64,000 nt of DNA from Tetraselmis striata (GCA_006384855.1 VCJN01001554.1:1-64000), one strand, 5' to 3'. Counted from the first letter of the stretch, positions 36,067 to 48,037 are shown. Numbers and translations: made by a program. The notes: a model not told the origin generated them from the sequence alone.

Positions 36067-39000
36067 TCATGGCTCCAGCTGGAGGTAGCTCTCGTTGGAC
36101 AGGCCGAGCTCGCCAAACTTGTGCGGCGCCTCCTTCCGCATCTGCACGCGAATGGACGACCGGTCAGCGCGCAAATGGACGGCCGGGCGGCCATCCATGG
36201 CCCGTGAGTGTTGAGGGCCGCATCAACACGGGAAGCCGCGGTGGATTCGGGCCAAAAGCAGCGCAGCGGCTCCCAACACTCGTGCGGGTGAGGCATGGAG
36301 ACACACCGTACACGCAGACGGGCTTCACAGGTGTTGTTCCCACCCAGCAAAGAGACACAACCCAAAGCAGCTATTGTCAACGCGTATCGGAATCCGCCGC
36401 AAACACACAACCGACATGGCGATGTTTCGATTTGCGACCCGTGAACCAAATGTAATTGGCGCGGTGTATTCATACACACATACTACACCACCACCGCGCG
36501 TAAATGCAATGATGTCCATAAGAGCATTGACGCGTATGGACGGAAGCCGGTGGACGACAGGTCACTTGTGGACGCGGAGTCCGATTACGGCGACCTTTGG
36601 AATGTTGGAGCCAATTTCAGTTTTCCGGAAGGAGGGGCGAATGATGTGATGGTGGGGGGGGGGGGGGGGGGGGGCAGAAGGGCAGGGGGGGAGGGGGGGG
36701 GGGGGGGGGGGGGCATCAACATGGCAAGCCGCGGCGGAAGCGGACCAAGCTACAATGCAGCCGCGTGGAGACATGGAGACACACCGTTTATGCAGATGGG
36801 CGTCACACATGTCGTTTTTTTCGGAATCTATAGCAAATACACGACCGTGGCGGTGGCGGTGGCGGTGCGACACGCCCGCGTGTTTCGATTTGCGCCCTAT
36901 AAACCAATTTAAATGGCGCAGTATATCCACACACACCACCACCACTGTATGTGTTCGAAGTGATGTCAATAAGAAGTGTGTGTGTATCACCGATGTGTGT
37001 ATCAACGGAAGTCGGTGGGCTGCAGGTCACGTATGGACGCGGAGTCGGAGTAAAGGGGACTCTTGGAGCCTCTTCAAAAAAATGGTTTGATTTGCGCCCC
37101 GTAAACCAAATTAAATGGTGCAGTGTATCCACACACTGCACGACCACCACATGTTTTCGAAATGATGTCAATAAGAAGACACCGACGTGTGTATCGACGC
37201 AAGTCGGTAGTCTGCAGGTCACTGATGGACGCGGAGGCGGGAGAAAAGTGAATCATGGAAAGTTGAAGCCACATTCAGTTTTCCGCAAGAAGGAGCAAAT
37301 CAAGCGAGGATGGGGGGGGGGGGGGGGGGCAACCTGCTCGAGCACTGACTCGAAGGGCCGGAAGGGCAGAAACACCAGCAGCTCGCCCTTTGCCGCGTCC
37401 AGCAGCACGTCGCCGCCCTCGTGCGTCACGAAGAACGGCGTCTTCACCGCCAAGCTGCGCCGGGCGTCACACACCGCCGACCCGTCATGACCGGACGGAC
37501 GGGCTTCGGCCGGTACGATGCAATGTAAAATAAATATAAAAGAACATGTTGTGTCTAATAAGATGGAGCTCTGATGGGATTTGAGGAATTTCCGGCATCC
37601 AATTCCTTTTGTCTATGGGATTCATTAGTATTCCAAATCACACATTCAGAAACTGAATTAAGAGGATCGGATTCCAGGATTCCACATTTATCAGATTCCT
37701 GGATTTTCGAACATTCAACAATTTATGACCTCTGGATATAATTATGGGAAATACATATTAACTCTGTAATCCATTGGAATTCTGCTAGTTCGCTTGGAAC
37801 TCTGCGGAATTCTTGAATTCTGCCTCCAGTTCCTTTCTTTGTTTGCTGGATATCATTGGCTGCTGGGGGGGCGGGGGGGGGGGGGGGGGGGGAGGGGCGC
37901 GTACGTGGCGTAGCCGGGCGCCTCCACAAACACCTGGTCCGCCGCCACCTCCAGCGCCACGCTGCCCACGTCCAGCGGCGGGCCGCCCTCCGGCGTGCGC
38001 ACCGTCAGCCGCACCGCCTCCGCCGGCGCCCCCACAAACTCGAGGCTGTGCTGCAGGCGGCCGGCGCCGGCGCCGCCCGCCAGCGCCTCCACCAGCGCGT
38101 CGCCGATAGGCGCACTGCCGGGGGCCGCCGGCGCCGAGGCGGCGCCGACCCCACTGCCGCTTCCGCCGCTGCTGGTGCTGCTGCCGCTGCCGCTGGGGCC
38201 AGCGCCGCTGCCCGCGGGGGGCGTGGCGCCCTTGGGGGGCCGCGCGGCGGTGGCGGGGATGGGCTTGGTGACGAGCGGGAACACGGGGTCCTCCTCCACC
38301 GTGTCCTGCGGCCCAGGGCGGCCGGGGTAAGGGGCAAGGGGGGGGGGGGGGGGGGGGGGGCGGAGGTGCACAACAGTCAGCGGCAGCCGCACCTCCCCGC
38401 AAGAGGTGAACCATCTCGGCGCCATCGACTACCCAATTTGAGGCTAGTCACGGATACTTTGAAGACTGAACATGGATGCTCTAAATCCACCATCCAGGTT
38501 CAGGTTGAGAGAGAGAGGGGCAGAGAGAGGGGAGGGGGGCGTTGAATGTAGGCAGCCACGGGGGCGCTGAGACGGTGCGGTGGCTGAGGGGCATCACCCC
38601 ACGCCGAGCAACTATCGGGCTGCCGCCCGGCAAATCCGGTTGTCACTATGAAGAAACATGGCAACACAAGGGCCCCGGACTGGGCTCGCGTGCAATCTAT
38701 CGGGGGAATCCCCCGTACGCCCGCCCCCGTTTCGTCCACGGTCAACCCCTGACAGGCGGAGGGGCTTCTTACTCACGGCGTCCTCATTACCGCGCCCGCA
38801 CCCGCAGCAACATACTGCACACAGTCTGTCGTGTACCGCCTGGGGTGGTGCCGACACTGTGTGTGTGTGTGTGTGTGTTGAAAGGAAGGGGGGGGGTTGA
38901 AAGGAAGGGGGGGGGGGGGGGGAGCAAGGGGAGCTTCATGCAAAGACGGCATCGAGGATGGGGTGCGTTTCATCGCCGCGCCATCATACCCCCTTGCATG

Positions 39001-42000
39001 GCCATCGGTCCTTTAGGGACCACCGCGTCGCACATAACGCCTTTTTGATTCGTACCCGAACAGATTCCGAATCAGAGGGGTCACCGGAGCCCATTATGCC
39101 ACTGACCACACTGTCAATGCAAGCGAAACCAGCAACAGATCCACCGGAACGAGTACAGCCATCAACGGCGGATGTCGACCACATGCCATGGGTAAGAGAG
39201 GGGGGAGGGGGGGGGGGGTCACGCGCGCACCTCCACCTCGGTGACCAGCGCCTTCTTGTCCAGACGTATCCGCATGCTGGCCACGTGCTCGCCCTTGTAG
39301 CGCATGCGCGGCAGCTTGTACTTGGGGTCCAGCACCAGCTTGTGCTGCGCGCGCCATGGGGGCAAGGGCGGGCCGACAGGGGGGCAACAGAGTCCACGTC
39401 AGCGCCGGACCGTGCCATTGGGTCTGCGGGTCGGTATAACAACGATCCACTGCGTTGCGCCGCCGGCCCAGAGATTCTGCGCTACACTCGTGGCGTATTA
39501 CAACCGGGTTACGCACACACACAGCGGACCTTCTTTGCGAGGGGGCCCAAAGCGGCGCCGCGCAGCGGACCCCGCCGTGGGAGCGATGGAGCCATTGCTA
39601 CCGGGTGCCATCGGGCGAGGGACGTACTGCACAGAGCGGGGCCTCCCTAACGTCACACATCCGACCACTGCCGCCCCCATCAGACAAACACGAATCATTC
39701 CCAGAGCGAACACCAGCATTAACGCGAGCTCCCGTCCGTTACTGAGAGGATACGGGATGGGACGGTGTAGGCGGTGATGACCGGGGCGACCCACTAATCT
39801 ACACGCTACTCCACGCAGGCGAAGACGGGTCCACGGTGACGACGGAAACGCCATTTTTCTTTGCGCCCCCGGGACAGAACTGCAGGTCCCCGGGACAGTG
39901 AGACCTGTTGACAGAAATGCCCGCCCGCATGACGGCACCCCCCGGCCCTGCTCTCACCAGGGGCGGAGCGCGCTCATGGCGGCACAGAGCCGGCCATTGG
40001 CACGTCCCCGGGCACCCCCTCTCCACCACCACAACCTCTTGCTGGTACCCGTGCAGGCTGCTCATGAGTGACCGACCGGCTGTGCAGCTGAAACACTGAG
40101 GCGCCCATCCCCCAGAACCTGTTAGTGCAAACTGACCGGGTGCCATGTCATGCCATGCACTGCCAGCGACTGATCCTGACGGAATAGCCAGCAGCTGCAC
40201 ATGTAGAATGTGCAGATGTGCAGCTGAAACACTGAGGCGGGAATCCCCGAGAACCTGAGATGGCCAATAACCCTCGTTGCGGACTGACCGGGTGCCATGT
40301 CATGCCACACCATGCCATGACAGCGACCGATCCCGACGGGACAGCTGCACATGCAGATGCCATGCGAAATACTTGCAACATTCGATGCTCTGTGCAGCTG
40401 TGCCCCTCCGGATCCAGTTGCATCACCGCACCCGTCACCGGCGCCTCCGTCGTAGCTTGCAGCATGTCAGCCCACCGTGCGGAGGACCGGAGAGGGGGGG
40501 TGTGGGGGGGGGGGGGGGGGCAATGGCAGCGCCCACCTTGTGCTGCACCCAGCCGAGCGCGAGCTCGATGATAAAGTTCTTCAGCTGGCGGTGCGCCTTG
40601 GTCGCGGTGGCGCACACCTCGTCGTTGAAGACGCAGTCGTACACCGTGCACGCCTCGCCCTTGCGGTCCATGTCCACGCGCGGCTCGCCCAGCGAGATGG
40701 GGCAGCGCAGCGCTTGCTGCGGCGGGGAGGGGAGGGGAGGGTGGGGGGGCAGCCACAGCCGGGTGTCAGCGCAGTCGAACTGTGGCCGTTCGTTACGCAG
40801 TAGAGCCGATTCGAAACGAGATCGAGAGCGGTAACTTTGGGATTCTGGGCCCGGTAAGCTCCCAAATTCTGAAATCCAATTGGAATTATTCTGGTGGATT
40901 ACTGAGATCTTGGCTCGGATTTCATCGGAGGGCGATTTTGAGTTCTGGCATTTTCTTCTTCGATTGGCTTGTGGGTGTTCTTAGCGCCTTGTTGTGCCGC
41001 AGGGGAAGAATCGCACTGACTGAATCCTAACGAGATCGCCAATTCGGATTCTGGAATAGATGGTCGGGTGAAACCGGGGTGAAATCCAAAATTCTGACAT
41101 CTTGTTGAATTTGTCGGAATTCTGAGTACCCAGCTTGGAATTGCTCGGAACCCCACTATGTATTCTGGCAGTGTTTGGGATTGGCTGCTTTTGGCAAGGA
41201 GGGCGGGGGGAGGGGGGGGGTGGGGGGGGGGGTGGGAGGGAATTCCACCCCCCCCCCCCCCCCCCCCGGCCCCCATCTTCTGACCCTCTCCTTCTCCTGT
41301 CCCTTCTCTGTGGGGGCGTCAACCCCCGAGCGGGCCAGGCCTCGGGGAGTGTGCACATGTCGCCGCACCTGCGCGTCCGCGTCCGCGTCGTCGCCCTGGT
41401 CGAGCGCGCGCTGCACCGCCTCTGGCACTTTGCCCTCCTCCCACTTGGCGCCCGGCGGCGCCACCTTGTCGGAGCCGCAGATGTTGATGAAGACCTTGTT
41501 GCCCTTGTCATCGGCGGTCTTGATCACAAATCTGCGGCGCAGGGACGTCAGCAAAGGATGCGAGCCCACCGCTGCATGGCTACTGGGCGACTCTTTGGGC
41601 GGAGATGGTTTCAAGGGGCGGTGGTGCCGTAGCTAAAATGAAACCGACTGCCAAGGCTTGTACCGCAACAATGGATCGGATCCGCGCCAACTCGGAAATA
41701 AATGTCGTACCACCGACCGGGAGGTTATGTGTGGTGTTTTCCGAATAAAATATGGTCCCACATCTTCATGAAAGGGTCCAAAGCAACGCAATTGGTCGCT
41801 AGTGTGGTTGCGGTATGAATGGTTTCAGGTACGTATACGGTACAGGTAGCACAACGTCTGCTTGGCCCAGCTCGGCCGGCACCCAGCGCTCACCCTGGTT
41901 CCGGGACGATGTCCTGCCCCTCCGCCACCTTGTCCGCTGCAGTGGCCTCTCCTTTCTGCTGCCGCACCGCCTTCAACAGTTCCTGCAGGAAGCGGTCGGA

Positions 42001-42434
42001 TTGAGGGGGGCGTTGTGGTTGCTGTTAGGCCTGGACGTGAAGGACCCGCCGAGGCGGCGTATCCGCGACTATCGCTAGGAGGGTCTTTCACTATATCTGT
42101 CGTTCACATTGAAATTTATAACGATACGTTATACATGCGTGACGGATTCCCACGGACTTCGCCATTGTTCACAGTTTCCGGGAAGCTGGATCCGTTTGGA
42201 AGGCGCGCCGCGGCGGCCCGCGAGCTCGCGCCGGTAGGCGGCACGCAACGCAGCGGGCCTCACCCCCAGCTCCGGAGGCGCGTCCTCCGGATTGTTCTCG
42301 TACATCTGAAGCAACGCCATGAGGTCCTCCATGGATGGCTGTCCCTCCGCGCCGCCGGGTGCCGCCTCCGCGCCGCCGTCCGGGCCGCCGGCCGCCCCCT
42401 GCCCGCCCAGCATCCCCGCCAGCATCGCCTCCAT
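36067..42434 (-). CDS. PIH1-domain protein (dynein-arm/R2TP assembly co-chaperone type)
   Basis: PIH1 proteins link HSP90/R2TP to assembly of dynein arms or snoRNPs. Exons on the minus strand: 42434-42264, 41982-41894, 41531-41369, 40716-40537, 39344-39231, 38305-37905, 37454-37334, 36141-36067. Phases match and give 437 residues. An acidic/Gly-rich leader with MEDLMALLQMYENNPED precedes the PIH1 domain (about 87-240): PEPGFVIKT, KVFINICGSDKV, CPISLGEPRVDMDRKG, CTVYDCVFND, then KLVLDPKYKLPRMRYKG. A Ser/Gly/Pro-rich linker follows. The C-terminal CS-like domain starts at LQHSLEFVG (about 320), continues with VFVEAPGYA|TLAVKTPFFV across an intron and ends with GELLVFLPF. The C-terminus is NESYLQLEP. 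Which subfamily it belongs to (PIH1D1, PIH1D2/TWI1, MOT48 or Kintoun) needs a tree. All introns carry C-tracts on the coding strand. Confidence 0.87.
36222..37315 (+). repeat. Degenerate tandem duplications filling the last PIH1 intron
   Basis: Three copies of a block with TTCGATTTGCG-CCC-TAAACCAA, GG-GCAGT-TATCCACACAC and GATGTCAATAAGA lie at about 36420-36525, 36880-36975 and 37080-37180. Three copies of a companion block (CGGAAGTCGGTGG-C, GCAGGTCAC, GGACGCGGAG) follow each of them. A larger block (ATCAACA-GG-AAGCCGCGG, CATGGAGACACACCGT) occurs twice, at 36222 and 36715. Two G-tracts (36655-36676 and 36695-36713) lie between. Confidence 0.75.
37866..37892 (+). repeat. Poly-G tract just inside a PIH1 5' splice site
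   Basis: Read along the gene this is poly-C, beginning 12 bases after the donor of exon 6. It is a clear example of the splice-site C-tracts described in the findings. Confidence 0.9.
38760..38815 (+). repeat. Dispersed repeat family R130, copy E (3' part only)
   Basis: Keeps only the 3' block, CTTCTTACTCACGGCGTCCT then CATTACCGCGCCCGCACCCG, in intron 5 of the PIH1 gene. Confidence 0.5.
40076..40355 (+). repeat. Two-copy tandem repeat of about 137 bp in PIH1 intron 4
   Basis: Both units contain TGCAGCTGAAACACTGAGGC, AACTGACCGGGTGCCATGTC or a close variant, CAGCGAC-GATCC-GACGG and CAGCTGCACATG. The second unit has a few short insertions. Confidence 0.75.
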
Positions 42435-43465
42435 GACTGTGCCCGCCCCCTCGCAGCGACTGCTCTGTCTCGCCCTTCTGGCAAATAGGACCGAGGCTCA
42501 GGTGCGTGAGATGGACCTTGATACGCTGTGTGTTTGGGTAGCAGCAAACGGGGCGCGCCTAGAAGTGCGGGAAAAACACGGGGAGGGATCAGGGAAGCAA
42601 GCAAGGTGGTTTTTCCGCCTCCGTGACCAGTACCACGCGCAAACAGCAACATCAGCAGCAGCACAAACATTTAAGAGGCATATCATTTATTGATTATTAT
42701 GGGTTCAAGGATTATTATGGGTTTGGTTGATACACACAGCAGCAGCAGCACAAACAGCATTGGTGTCGTCAACTTGACGCGATGACAGGGCCTGCCACGT
42801 GGCCGCCAGCATCAAGGCCATCAGGCCGGGGCCTTCGTTGACGTCCGCAATACTTTCAGATTTATTATTATTTGTTTTTTCGCCGCCGGGACTTTCAGAT
42901 TTATTATTATTTACATCTACTTTCAGATCAAAACTACCTGTACCGTACTGTTCAGGGGTTTCTAATACCGTTCAGGGATTCTGCTGTGTACGAGTATCTG
43001 CATCCACGAGTGCCCGTACGGATGATACTGGATTCGTACAGATACGAAAAATACGAGTATTTTACGATGACGACAGACGATCCTGAATGATGACTCTCCC
43101 TACTGGTGTACCCCGGCCCGCCCTGCCCTGATAAACCAACAGCACCGCCGCCAGCAGCAGAAATATCGATAGCGACAACGTTAACGCGGTTGGCTCAATG
43201 TCAGACACAGTCGCTTTGGTCGCAGGCGGACGGCGCTAGCAGTAATAATTGGCGCGCGGGAGTGATGATGAAAAACGTGAAAACATCCTTCCGCGCCTCG
43301 GCTTTTACCTGACTCAGGCCTTCGCTCAGTTCCAGCCCCAGTTCCACTGTCCGCAGCATACTGAGCCCCGCCAGAGAAGCACCTAAGCCAGTGGGCCGGA
43401 GCAGCTTCCTCGATCCCCGCCCTTCTGATCATCTGGCGATACGAGCGTCAGCGCGCGCCGTCGCA
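42435..43465. promoter_or_regulatory. Divergent intergenic region between the PIH1 and AUP1-like genes
   Basis: One kilobase separates the two divergent start codons, so both promoters should lie here. A TTTCAGATTTATTATTATTT block is repeated at about 42855 and 42893. I see no other gene. Confidence 0.4.
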
Positions 43466-44791
43466 ATGCGCGCTCTCGCGCGGGCCGACCAGTTGGGCAT
43501 CTCGCCGCCCGCCGCCCGCTTCCCGGCACGCACCACCCCCTTGGCGCCTGGCGCCCGGCACGTCCCTGCGCGACGACGCTCGCCCCGCCTCTCCAGTTCC
43601 GGGATCCCTGGGCGGCTGCAACGATGGGAGGATTGTGCAGAGGCTGGGCGCAGGGCCGGTGATCTTGTTGGGATTCTGCGCGCCGCCACCGATCCCGCGG
43701 GTGCATCGTCTTCTAGCGACGACGACGATGCCACACCGGCCCCGTCGTCGGTCACGGCTGCCGTGGCGGCGCTTTTCCCATCCACACACCTCCCTAGCCA
43801 GCCCTCGCTACCGCTGCTGCTGTACTTCCCGATCGGCTGTGCGGTAGCAGCGTTTCGCATGGTGCTGTGGATGGCGCTGCTGGCGACCGACAGCCGGCTG
43901 ACGAACCAGGACGGCCCCATCGCCGCGCTGCGTTCGCTGCTGGGCGTCTCCGTGGCGTGGGAGGGCGAGGAACACCTGCCCGCCGAGCGGCACGTGCTCG
44001 TGAGTAACCACCTGACGGCAGGCGACCTCATTGTGCTGTACACGCGCCCGCAGCGCTACATCCATCTCATCACGCCGGCAGTGCCGGAGGCCGCCACGCG
44101 CGTGGCAAACCACCGCGTGCTGCTGCGACATGCGACGCCCGCGACGTACGACGCGCTGGCCACGGACGAGGGGATAGCCGAGTCGGTGCATCTCTTCCCA
44201 GAGGGTGAGCTCCGCCCTCTAGCTTTGAACTCTTTGATGTGCGCAAGAGCGACATATGATGGGCGCATTCAGGTCCGGGCATGGAGCAGTCTATATGTGT
44301 TTTACACTGAAAGAGACGCAGGGACAACAGTCGTGATGTCCATGGCGATGTTTTTGCTTTGCATTGGGCCCTTTTGCGGCTTCATGAGCGGGGCTTGTGT
44401 TCGCTGCGTGAGGCTGAGGGGCGGAGCTGTTGCCACAGGCGGCATGACCAACGGCACCGGCATGATGCGCTTCTCCCGCGGCTTTGTGCGCTTCTCGCGC
44501 GACCTGCCCGTGGTGCCCATGGCGCTGCGCGTGCGGGTGCCGCTCGGCGTGTCGACCCACACGCTGACCTCCAGCTTCGCGGCGAACTTGTTCTGGTTCT
44601 CCTTCGCGCCCTGGATCAGCTTCACCTGCACCGTGCTGCCGCCGATGCGGATGGAGGCGGGCGAGAGCCCGGGGCGGTTTGCGCGGCGGCTGGAGAAGGC
44701 GGTCGCGGAGGAGCTGGGCGTGCCAGTGGCGGAGCTGACAATCCAGGCCAAAAAGCAGGCGATGCAGCGTGCCAAGCTGGCGGGTAAATAG
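43466..44791 (+). CDS. AUP1-like membrane acyltransferase (LPLAT/PlsC family)
   Basis: A homologue of animal AUP1, a lipid-droplet/ER protein with a lysophosphatidate-type acyltransferase fold. Exons 43466-44204 and 44439-44791 join in phase 1 to 363 residues. After a basic, low-complexity leader of about 110 residues comes a membrane hairpin (LLLYFPIGCAVAAFRMVLW), as in AUP1. The catalytic HX4D is present in NHLTAGD (about 180-186), and the glycerol-binding FPEG spans the splice junction (FPEG|GMTNG). The AUP1-specific stretch RFSRDLPVVPMALRVRVPLG and then NLFWFSFAPW follows, and the end is ESPGRFARRLEKAVAEELGV. No clear CUE domain or E2-binding tail follows, unlike the animal protein, so only the acyltransferase part is kept. 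The ATG at 43466 is the only in-frame ATG upstream of the hairpin. Confidence 0.8.
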   Translation: MRALARADQLGISPPAARFPARTTPLAPGARHVPARRRSPRLSSSGIPGRLQRWEDCAEAGRRAGDLVGILRAATDPAGASSSSDDDDATPAPSSVTAAVAALFPSTHLPSQPSLPLLLYFPIGCAVAAFRMVLWMALLATDSRLTNQDGPIAALRSLLGVSVAWEGEEHLPAERHVLVSNHLTAGDLIVLYTRPQRYIHLITPAVPEAATRVANHRVLLRHATPATYDALATDEGIAESVHLFPEGELRPLALNSLMCARATYDGRIQVRAWSSLYVFYTERDAGTTVVMSMAMFLLCIGPFCGFMSGACVRCVRLRGGAVATGGMTNGTGMMRFSRGFVRFSRDLPVVPMALRVRVPLGVSTHTLTSSFAANLFWFSFAPWISFTCTVLPPMRMEAGESPGRFARRLEKAVAEELGVPVAELTIQAKKQAMQRAKLAGK

Positions 44792-46837
44792 ATGTGACGG
44801 CGCCTCCAACCCCATGCGAAAAGCACGCCCTGATAATTGCATGCCAGCCGCACCTTCACCGCGGTGGTCCACACGCACCCAACGTCTGCTCAAAGCAGCA
44901 CGAGTGATCTCATCCACCGCCGTTTTTTTCCAATAAAGCGAACGCTATCCCCCAGCTGGTACTTATTGCAGTTGAAACGAAATGACAGGGAAACCAACGG
45001 AACGCTTCTGCCCCACGGCATCCCCCTCGCACTCACACACACACACACACACACACCTCAGTGAGATAGAAGCGACGCTTGCTCCCGCTAGATGTAATTT
45101 TCAGAAAACCTAGAGACAATTGAGGCCGGTGGAGTCATTGAACGAGCGTTGCATGCCATTAAAGGAAGGGCACCTGCTGGAGGGGCTTTAATCCAAAATA
45201 TTTGATTGGACAGGGTTGAAACTGCCATTGTATCTTGATGCGGTCGCACTCCTGCCCACGTGCGGAAGCATTAAGCTTGGGAGGATCAGGAAGCCCGCAG
45301 GCACGCGCTGCCATTGCACCAGACTCCCCCCCCCTCCCCTCCCCCGCCTTGGTGTACTCGGTACACGGTTGACATACCCCCTCCTGCGGACCGCGAAGAT
45401 TCGGCTTCGCGATGAGTCAAGGCCGGGTAATGGATGGCCAGGTATGGTAGCTGAGAAGATGAAGCCGACCCTCAGCCCGAGAGATTCCAAATTATGTTCC
45501 GCGTGGGGGAAGGCGGTGCTGCATGGCGACCCGGGTATTTGCAGCATGAGTGCAATCAATCATATGATGACAGCAGCAACAATACTCACGGCCATGACGT
45601 CCATATCTACACAGCGAGTCAATTCGATGTAGCAGTGCGCATCGGGGCACCCATTCACCCGCCGCGGGGATCGTTCGCTTACAGGATCGCTCGGCAAGAT
45701 CCAGTGCCGCTCCCTGTGTGTGCGAGGCCTTTGGCAACTTACCGGCGATGACGCCACAACGCTGGCCGGGCCACTGATCGTTTTGTGCGCCATCACAGTT
45801 CCCAAATTGCATGGATACATTGTATTGGATTGGTCAGTAGGGAATGCTGCAGCTAGAAAAGAGACGGAGGGCTATCGCACATCGGGGGATCCCGGGCTCG
45901 CCGGCTCCACGTGGAGCTATGGCAGCTGTGGTTGGATATTCGTATCGAGCCGTGATGACCCCGCACCCTGTTTGCTATGTTGGAACGGTTGCCGCGGCCA
46001 AGAGGCAGTGCGGAGTGGGACACGGGCCGCATGCAGCCTCTCCGGAGTCTCAAGATAATGAAGCAGCGCTCAGGCCCGCCCACAAATCTGCCGAGAACGC
46101 AGCGCCGCCGTGATGTATTAATCAGCCATGATGCGGCGGCCAGATGGCACTTGGTAAGAAGGGACTGCGCCAGCCTCCAGCTGGGCTTGCATGTTAGATA
46201 CAGGCACACTGCTGACTATGGCCCCGCCTACGTTTTGACATCTGGCGGTTTGGGAGGGCTTTCATTCGCCGTGCCGGCGGCCGTGCTTCGATTTCGGCAT
46301 TAGCAGCACCGCAGGGACATGAGAGCAGCTGCGCCCCCGGCAGCGTGGATCCTCGGACCATGGACAAGACATCGCGGAGCACTCGGCGGCTTGGATGCCA
46401 CCGCCCGAGAGCAGTCCGCCCACCTGACCGCCACAGCAAGCCCCCCTCCCCTCTCCCTCATCCCAGTATCAGCCTTGTTTGCGGTACAGGTCCGGTCCCT
46501 GTGTCAGCGCTCCCCCCCCCCCCCCCCCCCCCGACTGTGCAGCCGCAGCATCCGCAGCCCTCCTTCCCCCCATCGCCCTCCCGCATCCGCAGTTGGAATG
46601 GAGCAGGCGGGGAAGGCTGCAAATGCCACTTGTACTGGAGCCTCCTCTTCCGGCTTGCCAGTCAGGAACGAACCGGGGGAATCGAGCGATGGTTACATTG
46701 TGGAGCAGTGTTACATGGCATCGCAACACCGCTGGGGGCACTTAGTGTCCCGCCTTCTTGGCGGACCCCTGAGCAGGCAGCAGCGGCAGGGGGGGGGGGG
46801 GGGGGGGAAGGGGGGGTGTTCCTCCTAAGCAGGGTGT
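44792..46837. other. Intergenic stretch, no gene recognised
   Basis: A TGTAA motif at 45093-45097 may serve the AUP1-like gene. A CA run (about 45033-45056) and C- and G-tracts (46510-46532, 46790-46808) are present. The translations here are dominated by homopolymers and show no family. Confidence 0.5.
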
Positions 46838-47166
46838 TCACTGGGGCAGCAAGGAAACTTTCTGCGCGTGGGGCGCGGGAATATGGGCTTTCCCGGGGGA
46901 ATGCGGGGGTTGCGTGGATGAGGGAAGGGGGGGGGGGGCACCTTGTAGTAGGCCGACATGACGGCCCCGTACGTGAGCCCCAGCGTCACCGCCGACACGC
47001 GAACTACCTGCGGCAGCGGGCAGCGCGCAGCGGGAGGGCGGAGGCCCGGGGGCGGGGGGGGGGGGGGGGGGGGGGGGGGCGCTCGTTAGCCCAGCGAGCA
47101 GCCCGGAAAGCGAGCGGTGGACGCCCCCAGAGCGCCCACCCGGTTCGCGCGCCCAAAGTCATTCAT
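46838..47166 (-). CDS. Possible micro-gene resembling mitochondrial ATP synthase subunit e
   Basis: Tentative exons on the minus strand: 47166-47140, 47007-46942, 46861-46838, all phase 0, ATG to TGA, only 38 residues. The middle exon encodes VVRVSAVTLGLTYGAVMSAY, which fits the R-x-S-A-x-x-L-G-x-x-Y-G signature of the membrane helix of subunit e, with its GxxxG-type dimerisation surface partly present. Known subunit e proteins are about 70-85 residues long with a charged tail, which I cannot find. The first and last exons are therefore guesses; only the middle one has support. It could also be a decayed copy. Confidence 0.3.
47050..47079 (+). repeat. Poly-G tract
   Basis: About 28 G in a row (poly-C on the minus strand), within the first intron of the proposed micro-gene. 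Confidence 0.9.
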
Positions 47167-47708
47167 GACTCTGCTGAAAGAAAACTTGAGCACTGAAACC
47201 CGTTGCTGGCAGGTGGGTCTAGCCAGGGCCGGTCAAGGCAAGGGGACAGGAGGTGAGCCCCCCTGGAAGGAAGTGATGGGAGGGTTAACCACTGGGTGAA
47301 ACTGGGGGGTGAAACCGGGGGTGAAACCCTAAGCCGGACCCGCCATCCAGGCCCGAAAAGGATAGGCTCGTGGCGGCTGCAAGTGCAGGCGGCGATCTCA
47401 CCCGCGCGAGGCTGCTCTTCCCAGAGTAGAACATGGTGCTGGGGTGGTGAGGGAGGAGGGGCGAAGCGGGGCGAATCAGGCTGTTACTGGTGGAGGGGTG
47501 ATGGCGCTTTGCTGGCTGCCACTATTGGTACTCAGGAAGCATTATGTTTTGCTGCGCTGGATTTGTTGCTAGGCAGTAGGGCGGCTGATGCCCTGTTGGC
47601 GCCCGCCTGCAGTGGAACTTTTTGGGTACAGGGAGAGCGTCCGGAGAATGCACGCAAAGTACTGCAGTCCAGCCGCTCGCGGAGTAGCGACCATATCATA
47701 GCGTTTTT

Positions 47709-47820
47709 CTTAAAGTATCTGTAGCGACTAAGGATTAGTAGATGTTAGTTAGCGACTACGATTTTACGCATTAAGTACAATTGTAGTTAGCTGACTAACA
47801 ACTACTACAGATACTTTAAG
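47709..47820. repeat. Inverted repeat, 16-bp perfect arms
   Basis: The arms CTTAAAGTATCTGTAG (47709-47724) and CTACAGATACTTTAAG (47805-47820) are exact reverse complements, and inner TTAGTTAG/CTAAC motifs extend the pairing. It could be a small MITE or a hairpin. Confidence 0.8.
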
Positions 47821-48037
47821 TACAGTTATTGTATTAAGCTATTGTACTAGCTATTGTATTAAGTACAGTTAGCTAGTACAATTAGCGACGATATTTTATC
47901 TCTCTAGGCAGCACTTTAGGCCGCACCGCGCGTGCTGGTACCGCTATTCGTCGCGCTGCGTGTTGCAGCTCATGTGTGGAACAAGTATCCGGGTACCGGT
48001 AACAATCGCATCGCTTTGTAAGAAACAAACAACCATC

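Noticed and set aside
46345-47196. A 283-codon plus-strand frame
   Set aside because: It crosses three homopolymer tracts and encodes only low-complexity Gly/Arg/Pro sequence.
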